In this document: positions 39,340-48,626 of the stretch, piece by piece
How positions within the stretch are numbered: the first letter of the stretch is position 1
Layout: each line of letters starts with the position of its first letter
Origin: Shewanella phaeophyticola
GTDB taxonomy: Bacteria > Pseudomonadota > Gammaproteobacteria > Enterobacterales > Shewanellaceae
NCBI RefSeq assembly: GCF_025398315.1
Contig: NZ_JAODOQ010000001.1
Span: 4,526,001-4,590,000, forward strand
Reading direction: 5' to 3'
Length of the DNA: 64,000 nucleotides
The notes under the pieces: generated by a model
Seen by the model: only the letters and a program-made list of their open reading frames with translations
Databases searched by the model: none
Told to the model about the DNA's origin: nothing
Translations under genes and position numbers: made by a program

Positions 39340-41349
39340 CTACTGTCCATGGCTAGCGACATCGGCCGCTTGTACTGCATCGCCAGAATTATTGCCCCAC
39401 GCATTACGCTCATAGGTAATCACTGCGGCCATTTGTCTTGGGCTGAGCTGACTACTGAAAGCCTGCATGGCAGTGCCCGGTTTGCCATGCATAACCATCT
39501 CAATATGCCCGCTAACTGGTCCTGTTATTACCGGACTACCAATGAGTGAGGGGAAAGCGCCGGGTATTCCTGCGCCAGTGGCTTGGTGGCAAGCTGCACA
39601 GGTTGCAGCATAAACTTGCTCACCTTCAGCCATGAGCTGTTCCATGGTGAGTGTGGGTGATGCTTCTGGCGTGACAACTTCGTCAACGGCTTCGGTTGCT
39701 TGATTAGCCGCATCGGTTACCGAATCTGCAATAGCGGTTGCTGTATTTGTTACTTGTGCAGCAACAGTTGGCTGAGGTGTTGCGGCAGCGTTATTTGCAA
39801 AATTGCTTACGTTTGCCGCTTGTACAGTATCCCCAGAATTATTGCCCCACGCATTACGCTCATAAGTAATCACCGCGGCAATTTGCTGCAGGCTGAGTTG
39901 AGCACTGAACGCCTGCATTGCGGTGCCCGGTTTGCCGTGCAGAACCATCTCAATATGCCCGCTTACTGGTCCTGTTATTACCGGACTGCCAATGAGTGAC
40001 GGGAAAGCGCCGGGTATTCCTGTGCCAGTGGCTTGGTGACAAGCGGCACATGTAGCGGCATACACTTGTTCACCCTCTGCCATGAGCTGCTCCATGGTGA
40101 GTACGGGTAAGTCTTCTGGCGCCACGGCTTTTGCAACGACTTCAACAGCTTGGTTGGCTGTTGAAGCTAGCGTATCAGCAGTATTATCAACCATAGCTGT
40201 TGCTGTGTTGACTTGTGCTGCCGCACCGTTACTTGAAAAGTTACCTACATCTGCAGCTTGCACTGCATCGCCACTGTTATTACCCCATGCATTGCGCTCA
40301 TAGGTAATGACTGCGGCAATTTCTTGAGCAGATAGCTGTTTGGCAAAGGCTTGCATTGCTGTACCTGGCTTACCGTTGATCACAATATCAAGGTGACCTT
40401 GCACAGAGCCTTTAATCATTGGGCTGCCAATCAGTGATGGGAATACCCCTGGTAGACCTGCGCCATTGGGTTGATGACACGCTGCACAGTGGGCAAGGTA
40501 AACTTGTTCACCTTGTTTGCTTAAGTCTTCAAGGGATAAGGTTTGTGACATGGATGCAGCCGCTGCAGCGGCTTCGGTTTCAGCCAGTTGTTTTTGCTCT
40601 ACTAGCCAATTATCAAAATCCGCTTCAGATAGCGCATTAACCACAATGGGCATAAAGCCATGGTCTTTGCCGCATAACTCCGCGCATTGACCTCGATAAA
40701 TACCGGGTTTGTCTATGCGAGTCCAGGCTTCGTTAATAAAACCAGGATTTGCGTCTTTTTTAACGGCAAATGCGGGCACCCACCAGGAGTGGATAACATC
40801 ATCGGAGGTCATTAAAAAGCGTACTTTTTGATTAATCGGCAATACCAGTGGCTTGTCCACTTCGAGGAGGTAATTCTCACCTTTAGTTTGGTCGCCATCG
40901 ATTTGCTCTCTTGGCGTTGAGAGCGTGCTGTAAAACTCGATATCTTTATCAAAATAGCTGTAATGCCACTTCCATTGAGACCCAGTAACTTTAATGGTCA
41001 GATCCGCATTGCTGGGGTCTTCCATTGCGATTAGGGTTTTGGTGGCAGGGATTGCCATAGCAATTAAAATGATAAACGGAATGACGGTCCAGGCGATTTC
41101 CACTTTAGTACTTTCGTGAAAATTGGCCGCAACAGCGCCTTTTGATTTACGGTGATAGATCATCGAGTAAATCATGATCCCAAACACCACTAACCCAATG
41201 GCACAACAGATATATAAAATAGTCATGTGGAGGTCGTAAACCCTACCACTGATATCTGTTACACCTTGAGTCATGTTGAGGGGCATTTCTGCAGCCCCGA
41301 GTGGAAGTGCTAACAGCACAACCAACAAACAATACCACCTTTGCTTCAC
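39340..41349 (-). CDS. Cytochrome c oxidase subunit II with three C-terminal cytochrome c domains
   Basis: 669 residues, much longer than the ~350-520 usual for caa3-type subunit II. Signal peptide, two membrane helices (residues ~42-65 and 86-108), then the CuA domain with HSWWVPAF and GQCAELCGKDHGFMP. Three cytochrome c domains follow, each with CAACHQ as the haem-binding CxxCH and a GKPGTAMQAF segment holding the distal Met, separated by Ala/Val/Thr-rich linkers. The domains repeat with DNA periods of about 450 and 438 bp. Electrons probably pass along this haem wire to CuA. Confidence 0.94.
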   Translation of the reverse strand: MKQRWYCLLVVLLALPLGAAEMPLNMTQGVTDISGRVYDLHMTILYICCAIGLVVFGIMIYSMIYHRKSKGAVAANFHESTKVEIAWTVIPFIILIAMAIPATKTLIAMEDPSNADLTIKVTGSQWKWHYSYFDKDIEFYSTLSTPREQIDGDQTKGENYLLEVDKPLVLPINQKVRFLMTSDDVIHSWWVPAFAVKKDANPGFINEAWTRIDKPGIYRGQCAELCGKDHGFMPIVVNALSEADFDNWLVEQKQLAETEAAAAAASMSQTLSLEDLSKQGEQVYLAHCAACHQPNGAGLPGVFPSLIGSPMIKGSVQGHLDIVINGKPGTAMQAFAKQLSAQEIAAVITYERNAWGNNSGDAVQAADVGNFSSNGAAAQVNTATAMVDNTADTLASTANQAVEVVAKAVAPEDLPVLTMEQLMAEGEQVYAATCAACHQATGTGIPGAFPSLIGSPVITGPVSGHIEMVLHGKPGTAMQAFSAQLSLQQIAAVITYERNAWGNNSGDTVQAANVSNFANNAAATPQPTVAAQVTNTATAIADSVTDAANQATEAVDEVVTPEASPTLTMEQLMAEGEQVYAATCAACHQATGAGIPGAFPSLIGSPVITGPVSGHIEMVMHGKPGTAMQAFSSQLSPRQMAAVITYERNAWGNNSGDAVQAADVASHGQ
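39391..40560 (-). repeat. Three tandem cytochrome c domain repeats in subunit II
   Basis: Matching anchor sequence (ATTGCCCCAC or its variant) falls at 39391, 39841 and 40279, giving periods of 450 and 438 bp. The two 3'-most domains (first two in plus coordinates) are the most alike, including their linker starts, so the last duplication is recent. Confidence 0.85.
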
Positions 41350-41647
41350 AAGACTTCTCCTCTGATAATTGCAAATAGCAATTACAAAGAAGAGTCACAC
41401 AGTAAGTCTCTGCTCTATGCAAACTCTTCGATTCCCAAAAAAGTTTGATGACCTCAAAGTACTCTGGTGGTTGTAGGCTGCAAACCTACGCATTTTTGTT
41501 AGCTGAACACCACACTTGTACCTACGACTGAACTAATCAATTTATGTTGACGTGTTCCCATCGATGGCTGTTGTGCTGCCAATTCACGTCATATTAAGGA
41601 TAGACAATGTTTCACCCTTGTTAACAACATTACTTGTAGATTAAACA

Positions 41648-41661
41648 TTGATCAAGATCAC
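41648..41661. promoter_or_regulatory. FNR/EtrA-like binding site
   Basis: TTGATCAAGATCAC matches the TTGAT-N4-ATCAA consensus at nine of ten positions. It lies about 300 bp upstream of subunit II. Oxygen-dependent control of the cox cluster by an FNR homologue would make sense; the distance leaves doubt. Confidence 0.45.
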
Positions 41662-41689
41662 TTTGTTCGCTAATCGTCTGAAAAAAAGC

Positions 41690-41722
41690 AAAAAAAAAGC
41701 CCTGATTTGAATGCAGGGCTTG
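41690..41722 (-). terminator. Rho-independent terminator of lexA-sulA
   Basis: On the minus strand AAGCCCTG and CAGGGCTT form a stem around a 9-base loop, followed by eight T residues. Confidence 0.88.
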
Positions 41723-41740
41723 GTGTTTATGGGTTCGTTG

Positions 41741-42248
41741 CTAATGAAATGCTGAAAAATTACTTGTCGCATTTGTCATAGATGGATTAACTATTGGGTG
41801 TTTTTCTGGTGAGTGAGTATTCACATCTTCAATCACGACACCTAATGCGCGGGCACTTTTGGCGACGATTTCTAAACGGCGGCTGTCGCGAGCATCCAAT
41901 GAGCTAGTCCAGGTAATGACCGCACTAGACGTGCCACTGGTTAATGCTTTTTCCATGATCTCATAAGGTTTCGACTTCATCCTTAGTGTGCACTAACAAA
42001 ATGCGATCCATTCTTACCCCAGCGCTGGCAAGCATATGCTTATAACCAATGTGTGGCGGGCTAATTAATACAATCCAGCGTCCTTGTTGGCTTAAGCTTG
42101 CTAGTTGGCTACACAATTGCCCTAGCTCTGACTCACCTTGAGTGACGGTTTGTAATGTTTGAATGGTTTGGCTGCCGTGTATATCAGCTTCGGTTAAATC
42201 GACCCATAAGCCTGGGTGGCGTGGCGCGGTGCCCATTAGTTTGTTCAT
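41741..42248 (-). CDS. sulA: SOS cell-division inhibitor SulA (frameshifted)
   Basis: About 169 residues. ATG 42248 overlaps the lexA stop as ATGA. The first frame ends at 41961 and the second runs 41980-41741; removing one A of the AA near 41965 joins them as Val-Glu-Thr-Tyr-Glu-Ile-Met-Glu-Lys. Family features: LWVDLTEADIHGSQTIQ, the RWIVLISPPHIGYKHMLASAGVRMDRILLV core (RecA-like fold), and SAVITWTSSLDARDSRRLEIVAKSA. SulA binds FtsZ and halts division during the SOS response. It sits in one operon with lexA. Confidence 0.9.
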
Positions 42249-42859
42249 AACCAATCTCCATTACGGATAACGCCAACTGCAAGCCCTTCAATGGTGAGGC
42301 TTTGGCAACTTAAGTCTACTTTAATCGGGTTGTATGCTTCGTTTTCAGCATGTAGATACACCACATTGCCTTTTTTCTCGAAACGTTTAACCGTGACGTC
42401 GTCTTCAACGCGAGCCACAACAACTTGGCCGTTACGTGCTTGCTGCATTTTATGAACGGCAAGTAAGTCGCCTTCTAAAATGCCAATGTCTTTCATACTG
42501 TCACCGCGGACTCGCAATAAAAAATCTGCGGCGGGTTTAAACATGCTTGGGTCAACTTGATAATATTGCTCGACATGCTCTTGAGCTAATATTGGTTCGC
42601 CTGCGGCAACTTGGCCAATAAGCGGTAAGCCAGACTCTTGCTCTTCTTCATGAGGTAAACGGATACCTCTTGAAGTACCAGGCATGATCTCGATAAAGCC
42701 TTTTTTGGCTAATGCTTTTAAATGCTCTTCGGCAGCATTTGCACTTTTAAAGCCAAGACGTTTTGCAATTTCAGCACGAGTCGGTGGCATACCTGTTTCG
42801 GCGATATTGTTTTTAATTAAGTCTAAAATTTCTGCTTGGCGCGGCGTTAACGGTCTCAT
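42245..42859 (-). CDS. lexA: SOS repressor LexA
   Basis: 204 residues. Winged-helix DNA-binding domain at 1-70 (TPRQAEILDLIKNNIAETGMPPTRAEIAKRLG). The self-cleavage Ala-Gly bond is in GQVAAGEPI near residue 91, the catalytic Ser is in RGDSMKDIGI, and the Lys is in VTVKRF. AGGA precedes ATG 42859. It represses SOS genes, including its own operon, through the two boxes just upstream. Confidence 0.96.
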   Translation of the reverse strand: MRPLTPRQAEILDLIKNNIAETGMPPTRAEIAKRLGFKSANAAEEHLKALAKKGFIEIMPGTSRGIRLPHEEEQESGLPLIGQVAAGEPILAQEHVEQYYQVDPSMFKPAADFLLRVRGDSMKDIGILEGDLLAVHKMQQARNGQVVVARVEDDVTVKRFEKKGNVVYLHAENEAYNPIKVDLSCQSLTIEGLAVGVIRNGDWL

Positions 42860-42867
42860 GATGATTC

Positions 42868-42902
42868 CTGTTTTTTTATACAGTGACTGTCATTATATAC
42901 AG
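42868..42902. promoter_or_regulatory. Two tandem LexA (SOS) boxes
   Basis: CTGTTTTTTTATACAG at 42868-42883 and CTGTCATTATATACAG at 42887-42902 both fit CTGT-N8-ACAG exactly and are spaced 19 bp start to start. They lie 9 bp upstream of lexA, giving strong autorepression of lexA-sulA. Confidence 0.93.
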
Positions 42903-43123
42903 TGTTTTTGTTCGCGCAAGTATTAACCAACTGTTTTTTGACAATTGCTCTATTAATATCTGCTATCATATTGTTTTAAAATATTTTTTAACTATATTTT
43001 TATTAACTGGCTTTGATTAGAGTTTTTCACAAAGTAAAGATAAATCAGCCTGATAGTGTAACAAGGGTGGTTTCTGGTATCCTATGCAACAAAATTACAG
43101 TGGCTTATGTTGCGAAAATAACC

Positions 43124-45548
43124 ATGTCAAAACCAGATTCAATGTTTTTACGCGCGTTAAAATGGGTTCAAAAAAAGATGGTACACACGATTGTTGTGCC
43201 CCATGAACCTTTTGAAGACCTCAATTTAGATCCGGATAAACCATTGGTTTATGTCATGAAAACAGAGTCAATCAGTGATGCTGCTGCCCTCAGCGAAATC
43301 ACCGAAGGCTTTGGCATGCCTAGCCCTTATCAACCTCTAGAAATAGATGGTTTGGAAGTGCCCCGCATTGTGTGCCTAGAAGGTCGTAAACCCCTTTTTG
43401 GTAAGCGTGAAAGCGGTGAAAAGTTCATTAATAGCTTTACTAGCTTACTGGCGCTGCATCGCCAGCGTCCGGATTTAGATATTCAGCTGGTGCCAGTCAG
43501 TCTATATTGAGGCCGCACACCCGGCAAAGAAGACGACAGCATGAAAGCGGCCGTGTTTGAGCGTGAAAACCCGACATGGTTACGTAAATGGTTGATGATT
43601 CTGTTTCTTGGTCGTCATAATTTTGTACAGTTTTCTAACGCGGTTTCTTTACGCCACATGGCTGACGAACACGGCTTTGATAAAAGTATTGCTCATAAGT
43701 TAATTCGCGTTGCTCGGGTGCATTTTCGTCGGCAACGTAAAGTGATGACTGTACCGCAATTGCCTAATAGGCAAGTGTTTTTCGCCTCGTTACTCAAGTC
43801 AGATTCAATCAAAAAAGCGATTGAAGAAGAGGCGATTAATAAAAAAATATCCCCAGAAAAAGCCCGCGAGAACTGCGATTGAATATTTAGATGAAATTGC
43901 CGCGGATTATTCTGACAGTTTAGTGCGCATTGCCGAGCGCTTTTTAACTTGGTTATGGAACAAGTTATACAGTGGTATTAACATTAAAGGCGCTGAGCAA
44001 ATTCGTCAGCTTCATCATGATGGCCATGAAATTGTGTATGTACCTTGTCATCGAAGCCACATGGACTACTTGTTGCTTTCATACATTTTGTATTATCAGG
44101 GGATGGTTCCGCCGCATATTGCCGCCGGTATTAACCTTAACTTCTGGCCAGCAGGCTCTATGTTCCGCCGTGGTGGTGCGTTCTTCATTCGCCGTAGTTT
44201 TAACGGTAACAAACTTTACACTGCAGTGTTCCGTGAATATTTAGACCAATTGTTTGCTAAAGGTTATTCGGTTGAATATTTCACCGAAGGTGGACGTTCG
44301 CGCACTGGTCGATTGCTTGCCCCTAAAACCGGCATGTTGGCCATGACCATTAATAGTGTATTACGCGGGATTGAGCGTCCAGTAACTCTAGTACCTGTGT
44401 ATTTAGGTTATGACCATGTAATGGAAGTGGCTACTTACCACAAAGAGCTCAGTGGTAAGAAAAAGAAAAAAGAATCAGTCTGGCAAGTGTTTGGTGCTAT
44501 TCGTAAGTTAGGTAATTTTGGCCGGGGTTATGTCAATTTTGGTGAACCGATTAACTTACAAAACTTTTTAAACCAACAAGCACCAGATTGGCGTGATGAG
44601 GTCGCGAAAGACCCTGAACAAAAACCAACTTGGTTTACGCCTTCGGTTAATTTGTTGGCCAGCAGTGTAATGACCAACATTAACGGCGCAGCAGCAGCCA
44701 GCTCAGTCACGTTAACCAGTTTAGTGTTGCTTGCTTCTGAGCGTAACGCGTTAGAGCGAAGCTTACTTGAGCGTCAATTAGACTTATATTTAGCGATGTT
44801 GAAAAGCGTGCCTTATACCAGCTACACCTCTGTGGCAGAGGGGAATGGTAAGTCGATTGTTAATCACTGTTTATCACTAAATAAGTTTGTCAGTACGAAA
44901 GATGCCATTGGTGAAATTATTTCGGTAGATGAAAAAATTGCCATCACTATGAGCTACTATCGTAATAACATCATTCACTTAATGGCTATTCCATCGTTAA
45001 TTGCTAGTTGTTTAGTGCAGTATGATATTTGTGAACGCAGTAAAATCCACGCCATTGTGATGGACTTTTATCCACTGCTAAAAGCCGAGTTATTTATGGG
45101 CATTGAAGACGTGCAACAGCATGTCGACAAGGTTTTAGACTTTATGGTAGAACAAGGTTTGCTCAGTGGTGATGATCATTTTGAAGTATCGCCGCGTTAT
45201 ACCGCTCAGTTATTGTTACTGGCTGAAACCATCAGTGAAACCCTTCAACGTTACGCGATTATTTTTAACTTGTTGGCGATTAAGCCTGATTTAGAACGCT
45301 CCGAGCTTGAAACTGACAGTCACTTATTAGCTAAGCGTTTAGGTGCGTTACATGGCATTACAGCGCCAGAGTTTTACGATAAAAAACTCTACAACACCTT
45401 AAGCGTTAAGCTTAAAGAATTAGGCTATTTATGCAGTGTTGAGCACCGTGCTGAAGTGATTAAAATTCGTGATCACGCTAACCAATTATTAAGCTCATCT
45501 GTAAGACAAACCATTGTCGATAGTGTGCATGCGGAGCATGGACATTAA
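43124..45548 (+). CDS. plsB: Glycerol-3-phosphate 1-O-acyltransferase PlsB (stop and frameshift lesions)
   Basis: About 807 residues when repaired, the normal PlsB length. The acyltransferase HX4D motif is VPCHRSHMDYLLLS, followed by the GGAFFIRRSF, FTEGGRSRTG and LVPVYLGYDHVME blocks. An in-frame TGA at 43508-43510 stands where homologues have Trp (Leu-Tyr-Trp-Gly-Arg), consistent with GGGGCC misread as GAGGCC. A one-base insertion near 43866-43872 separates Pro-Glu-Lys-Ala-Arg from Thr-Ala-Ile-Glu-Tyr. PlsB adds the first acyl chain to glycerol-3-phosphate at the inner membrane and is normally essential. Divergent from lexA. Confidence 0.92.
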
Positions 45549-46804
45549 TGGCTAATCACATGAATGGGGCAAAGCATCGTCCACAAGGTAAGTCCTTATT
45601 GGGCGGTGCGATGATTATTGCCGGTACAACCGTGGGTGCTGGCATGTTTTCATTGCCAGTTGTGGGCGCGGGTATGTGGTTTGGCTATTCGATAGTCATG
45701 CTATTGGGCGTTTGGTTTTGCATGTTAATGTTTGGCCTACTGTTGCTTGAAGCTAACTTGCATTTTGAGCCAGGCGCCAGTTTTGATACGTTAACCCGTG
45801 AAACTTTAGGTCAATTTTGGCGAGTGATTAACGGCGTATCCATTGCATTTGTATTGTACATTTTAACCTACGCCTACATCAGTGGTGGTGGTTCAATCGT
45901 TAATCATAGCTTGTCGGCGCTTGGTGTAACCTTACCTCAAAGCGTTGCTGGATTAATATTTGCCGTAGTGTTGGCGCTTATTGTATTAATTAGCACTAAA
46001 GCGGTTGACCGTATTACTACCATCATGCTCGGTGGCATGGTGATTACCTTCTTTTTAGCGATTGGCAATCTATTAATTGAAATCGATACGACTAAATTAG
46101 TTTCGCCAGACGGTGAAAGCCGTTACTTGCCGTATTTACTTGCTGCGATTCCCTTTGGTTTAGCGAGCTTTGGTTACCATGGTAATGTCCCAAGCCTAGT
46201 TAAATACTATGGCAAAGATGCCAATACCATTGTTAAAGCCATTGTGGTGGGTACCTGCATCGCGCTGATTATTTATGTTTGCTGGCTCGTGGCGACTATG
46301 GGCAATATTCCACGTAGCCAATTTGCCGATGTGATTGCTAAGGGCGGTAATATTGGTGTGCTCGTTGAGGCCTTGTCTGGCGTAATGGCAAGTCAGTGGC
46401 TAAATAGTATGTTGACCTTGTTTGCTAACCTAGCTGTAGCGTCATCATTTTTAGGAGTGACCTTAGGTCTATTTGATTATCTGGCTGACTTATTTGGTTT
46501 TGATGATTCACGTGCTGGCCGAATGAAAACCGCTGCAATAACATTTATACCGCCAACGATTTTAGGCTTATTGTTTCCTAATGGTTTTATTATCGCCATT
46601 GGGTTTGCCGCATTAGCCGCAACCGTTTGGGCAGTAATAGTGCCAGCCTTATTAGCGTATAAAGTGCGTCAACTGTATCCAAACGCTACTGGCTTTAAAG
46701 TCCCTGGTGGCACACCACTGATTGCTGTCGTTGTGTTGTTTGGCATTATTACAGCAGCCTGCCATTTATTGGCTATGGCCGATATTCTGCCGGTATTTAA
46801 ATAA
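45548..46804 (+). CDS. Aromatic amino-acid permease, HAAAP family (TyrP/Mtr-like)
   Basis: 418 residues with eleven membrane helices. The opening GGAMIIAGTTVGAGMFSLPVVGAGMWF is the family signature, and FGYHGNVPSLVKYYGKD is the second conserved block. It takes up tyrosine or tryptophan with protons; which one is unclear. Its ATG overlaps the plsB stop by one base, so the two may be co-translated, an unusual functional pairing. Confidence 0.9.
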   Translation: MANHMNGAKHRPQGKSLLGGAMIIAGTTVGAGMFSLPVVGAGMWFGYSIVMLLGVWFCMLMFGLLLLEANLHFEPGASFDTLTRETLGQFWRVINGVSIAFVLYILTYAYISGGGSIVNHSLSALGVTLPQSVAGLIFAVVLALIVLISTKAVDRITTIMLGGMVITFFLAIGNLLIEIDTTKLVSPDGESRYLPYLLAAIPFGLASFGYHGNVPSLVKYYGKDANTIVKAIVVGTCIALIIYVCWLVATMGNIPRSQFADVIAKGGNIGVLVEALSGVMASQWLNSMLTLFANLAVASSFLGVTLGLFDYLADLFGFDDSRAGRMKTAAITFIPPTILGLLFPNGFIIAIGFAALAATVWAVIVPALLAYKVRQLYPNATGFKVPGGTPLIAVVVLFGIITAACHLLAMADILPVFK

Positions 46805-46827
46805 GCTGATTTGCACAGTGTATTTTT

Positions 46828-46857
46828 AAAAAAGCCTTCTTTTTGAAGGCTTTTTGC
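46828..46857 (+). terminator. Rho-independent terminator after the permease
   Basis: AAAAAGCCTTC and GAAGGCTTTTT pair perfectly around a short T-rich loop. Confidence 0.9.
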
Positions 46858-46917
46858 TTTTTGGGTGATATCAACTTAACTTATACCAGTAATTGTGACT
46901 TCGACAGGATAACCATA

Positions 46918-47698
46918 ATGAAAGTACAACAATATCAACAAGGACAGCCATGTTGGATTGAACTGGCTACGCACGATTGGGATGCGGGTAAAGCGTTTTA
47001 CCAGGCATTATTTGGTTGGGGAGCTGATGATATGCCTATGCCTGAGGGGCATTATACTATGCTGCAAATTGAAGGTGATGATATTGGTGCCATGTACCCA
47101 ATGCCAGAAGATATGCAGACCTTACCTACACACTGGACGCTATATTTTGCAGTTGATGATGTCAATGTTAGCGCAGAGCTTGTTAAACAGGCGGGCGGGC
47201 AAGTGATCGCTGGAGCCACATTCGGTTGGTGATGCTGGCCGTATGGTGCTTTGTACTGACCCTGAAGGCAGTCGTTTTGCATTGTGGCAAGGGCAAGATC
47301 ATATTGGTATTAAGCGTGCTCAAGAGCCAAATACCTTATGCTGGGTTGAGTTAGCGTGTCGAGATAGTGATGCAGCTAAAACGTTTTATGGTGAGGTGTT
47401 AGGCTATCACACAAAATTAGCAGACATGGCCGATTTCGAGTACACCGAATGGTATGTGGGTGAGCAAGCGATTGGTGGCATGATAGAGATGACCGAAGAG
47501 TGGGGCGACGCACCTTCGCATTGGATGAACTATTTTGCTGTTGAAGATTGTGATGTCTCGTTGGCTAAGGCGAAAAGTTTGGGCGCTACTGTGTGCGTAC
47601 CGGCTACCGACATCCCTAATGTAGGCCGTTTTTCGGTGCTTAATGATCCGCAAGGCGGTTTTTTCTCGATTATTTCGCTATTGAATCCAGCAGCATAA
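46918..47698 (+). CDS. Two-domain VOC (glyoxalase-like) protein, frameshifted
   Basis: About 260 residues from ATG 46918, after AGGATA. Two VOC modules in tandem: first PCWIELATHDWDAGKAFYQALFGW ... HWTLYFAVDDVNVSAELVKQAGG, second LCWVELACRDSDAAKTFYGEVLGY ... HWMNYFAVEDCDVSLAKAKSLGA. The frame breaks at 47212-47217 (GGAGCC for expected GGGCC); repaired it reads Gly-Pro-His-Ser-Val-Gly-Asp-Ala-Gly-Arg. Similar proteins are hydroxylase-like or antibiotic-binding VOC members with no fixed reaction. The metal ligands of true glyoxalase I are not obvious. Confidence 0.86.
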
Positions 47699-47798
47699 AC
47701 ATGTAGCATCTCGCATTCAGGTCATTATTTGAACTCAAATTCACAATTGATGTCTGAATAATTAGCGTTATACAAGGAGTACACCCAAGGATGAATTT

Positions 47799-48059
47799 AT
47801 GACTCAAGAAACGACACAAGCAGCATTAGCACGAATTAACCGCAGTATGCTGATGGTGGCTATTATCGATTTTCCTGGCACGTTGTTGTTTGGTTTAGGG
47901 CTTTACGGCATTTTTGCCGGCTTTGATGAAGGCTTTTTACCTATGCTGGCTCACCCAATGATCATCAATGCAATGTTGGTTATTGGCGGCGCGATTATGG
48001 CGTGGGGAATGTTTAGGATGATGGGGTTGGCGCGTGAAAAGCAAAGGATCACTCAATAA
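47799..48059 (+). CDS. Small two-helix membrane protein, unknown
   Basis: 86 residues with helices at about 17-40 (MLMVAIIDFPGTLLFGLGLYGIFAG) and 53-73 (MIINAMLVIGGAIMAWGMFRMM). AGGA precedes ATG. Not recognised. Its stop overlaps the start of the next small lipoprotein gene by one base, so the two form a unit, about 100 bp after the VOC gene. Confidence 0.75.
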   Translation: MTQETTQAALARINRSMLMVAIIDFPGTLLFGLGLYGIFAGFDEGFLPMLAHPMIINAMLVIGGAIMAWGMFRMMGLAREKQRITQ

Positions 48060-48339
48060 TGCAAAAGCCGATTGTGCTATCAACTTTATTATCGAGTCTG
48101 GTTTTGTTTAGTTTGCTGTTGCTAACAGCCTGTAGTGGTACCTCGCCCTATCGTTTCGGCAACGCTGGCAATGCAGACGATAATAAAAATGACACAGAGT
48201 ATATGATACTCAATCTGCCTCGGTAGCCATTTTAGCCAGCGATCCATGTCAATACGGTCATCCTGATGACATCGCGGCATGCCGTAAGAAGAAACAAGAT
48301 GAAGCGGATCATCTTAATGAGTCACTTGAGCGTAACTAA
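48059..48339 (+). CDS. Small lipoprotein, unknown (frameshifted)
   Basis: A signal peptide with lipobox LTAC (Cys near residue 23) opens a frame that stops after 55 codons at 48226. A second frame from about 48205 continues Tyr-Asp-Thr-Gln-Ser-Ala-Ser and contains DPCQYGHPDDIAACRKKKQDE, a two-Cys segment, ending at 48339. The join lies at the TATAT stretch 48200-48204 and needs a one-base change of length. The result is a lipoprotein of about 93 residues with a Cys pair. Function unknown. Confidence 0.62.
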
Positions 48340-48534
48340 CCTCAACTCTGGATAATAAATGCATTTCAAACAGCTCTTTGCGCCGATAACGTTGTTAAAT
48401 TTACTTGCAATAGACTCGCTATTGACGCGTAAATTTGCCTAGTTATCAGCGCAAATTTCAAGTTTGAATGTATCGTATGGAGTTATTGTTAGAATCAAAG
48501 TTATTTATTCATCTCTTAACCAGAGTTGAGGTTA
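48337..48534. repeat. Fold-back element with 15-bp perfect arms
   Basis: TAACCTCAACTCTGG at 48337-48351 is inverted at 48520-48534. Inside are further pairs, such as TTTGCGCCGATAAC against GTTATCAGCGCAAA, so nearly the whole 198 bp can fold on itself. The left arm supplies the stop codon of the lipoprotein gene. No coding frame. It could be a MITE-like or intergenic repeat unit. Confidence 0.65.
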
Positions 48535-48571
48535 ACTAACCTCAGCTTAACTTAGGTTAAAACGTGATAAT

Positions 48572-48606
48572 AAAAATCCCAAACAATGTATTGTTTGGGA
48601 TTTTTG
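48572..48606. terminator. Bidirectional terminator
   Basis: AAAAATCCCAAACAA and TTGTTTGGGATTTTT form a perfect 15-bp stem with a TGTA loop, serving the metal efflux operon on the minus strand and the small genes on the plus strand. Confidence 0.9.
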
Positions 48607-48626
48607 CTTTTGGCGTCTGCGAATGT

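Larger units (their letters stand above)
41350..41740. other. Regulatory region upstream of the cox cluster
   Basis: 391 bp with no coding frame. It contains the sulA terminator at its far end, an FNR/EtrA-like box at 41648-41661 and a small hairpin GTAGG/CCTAC near 41470-41490. The cox promoter must lie here. Confidence 0.55.

Noticed and set aside
39700..39999. Plus-strand frames of 70-130 codons across the cox cluster
   Set aside because: They are antisense to well-supported oxidase genes and repeat with the cytochrome c domains. The exception kept is the DUF2909 gene at 36071-36289.
48337..48534. Integron attC site
   Set aside because: It is a long inverted repeat, but the core GTTRRRY/RYYYAAC sites and the usual attC layout are not evident and there is no integron integrase in the window.
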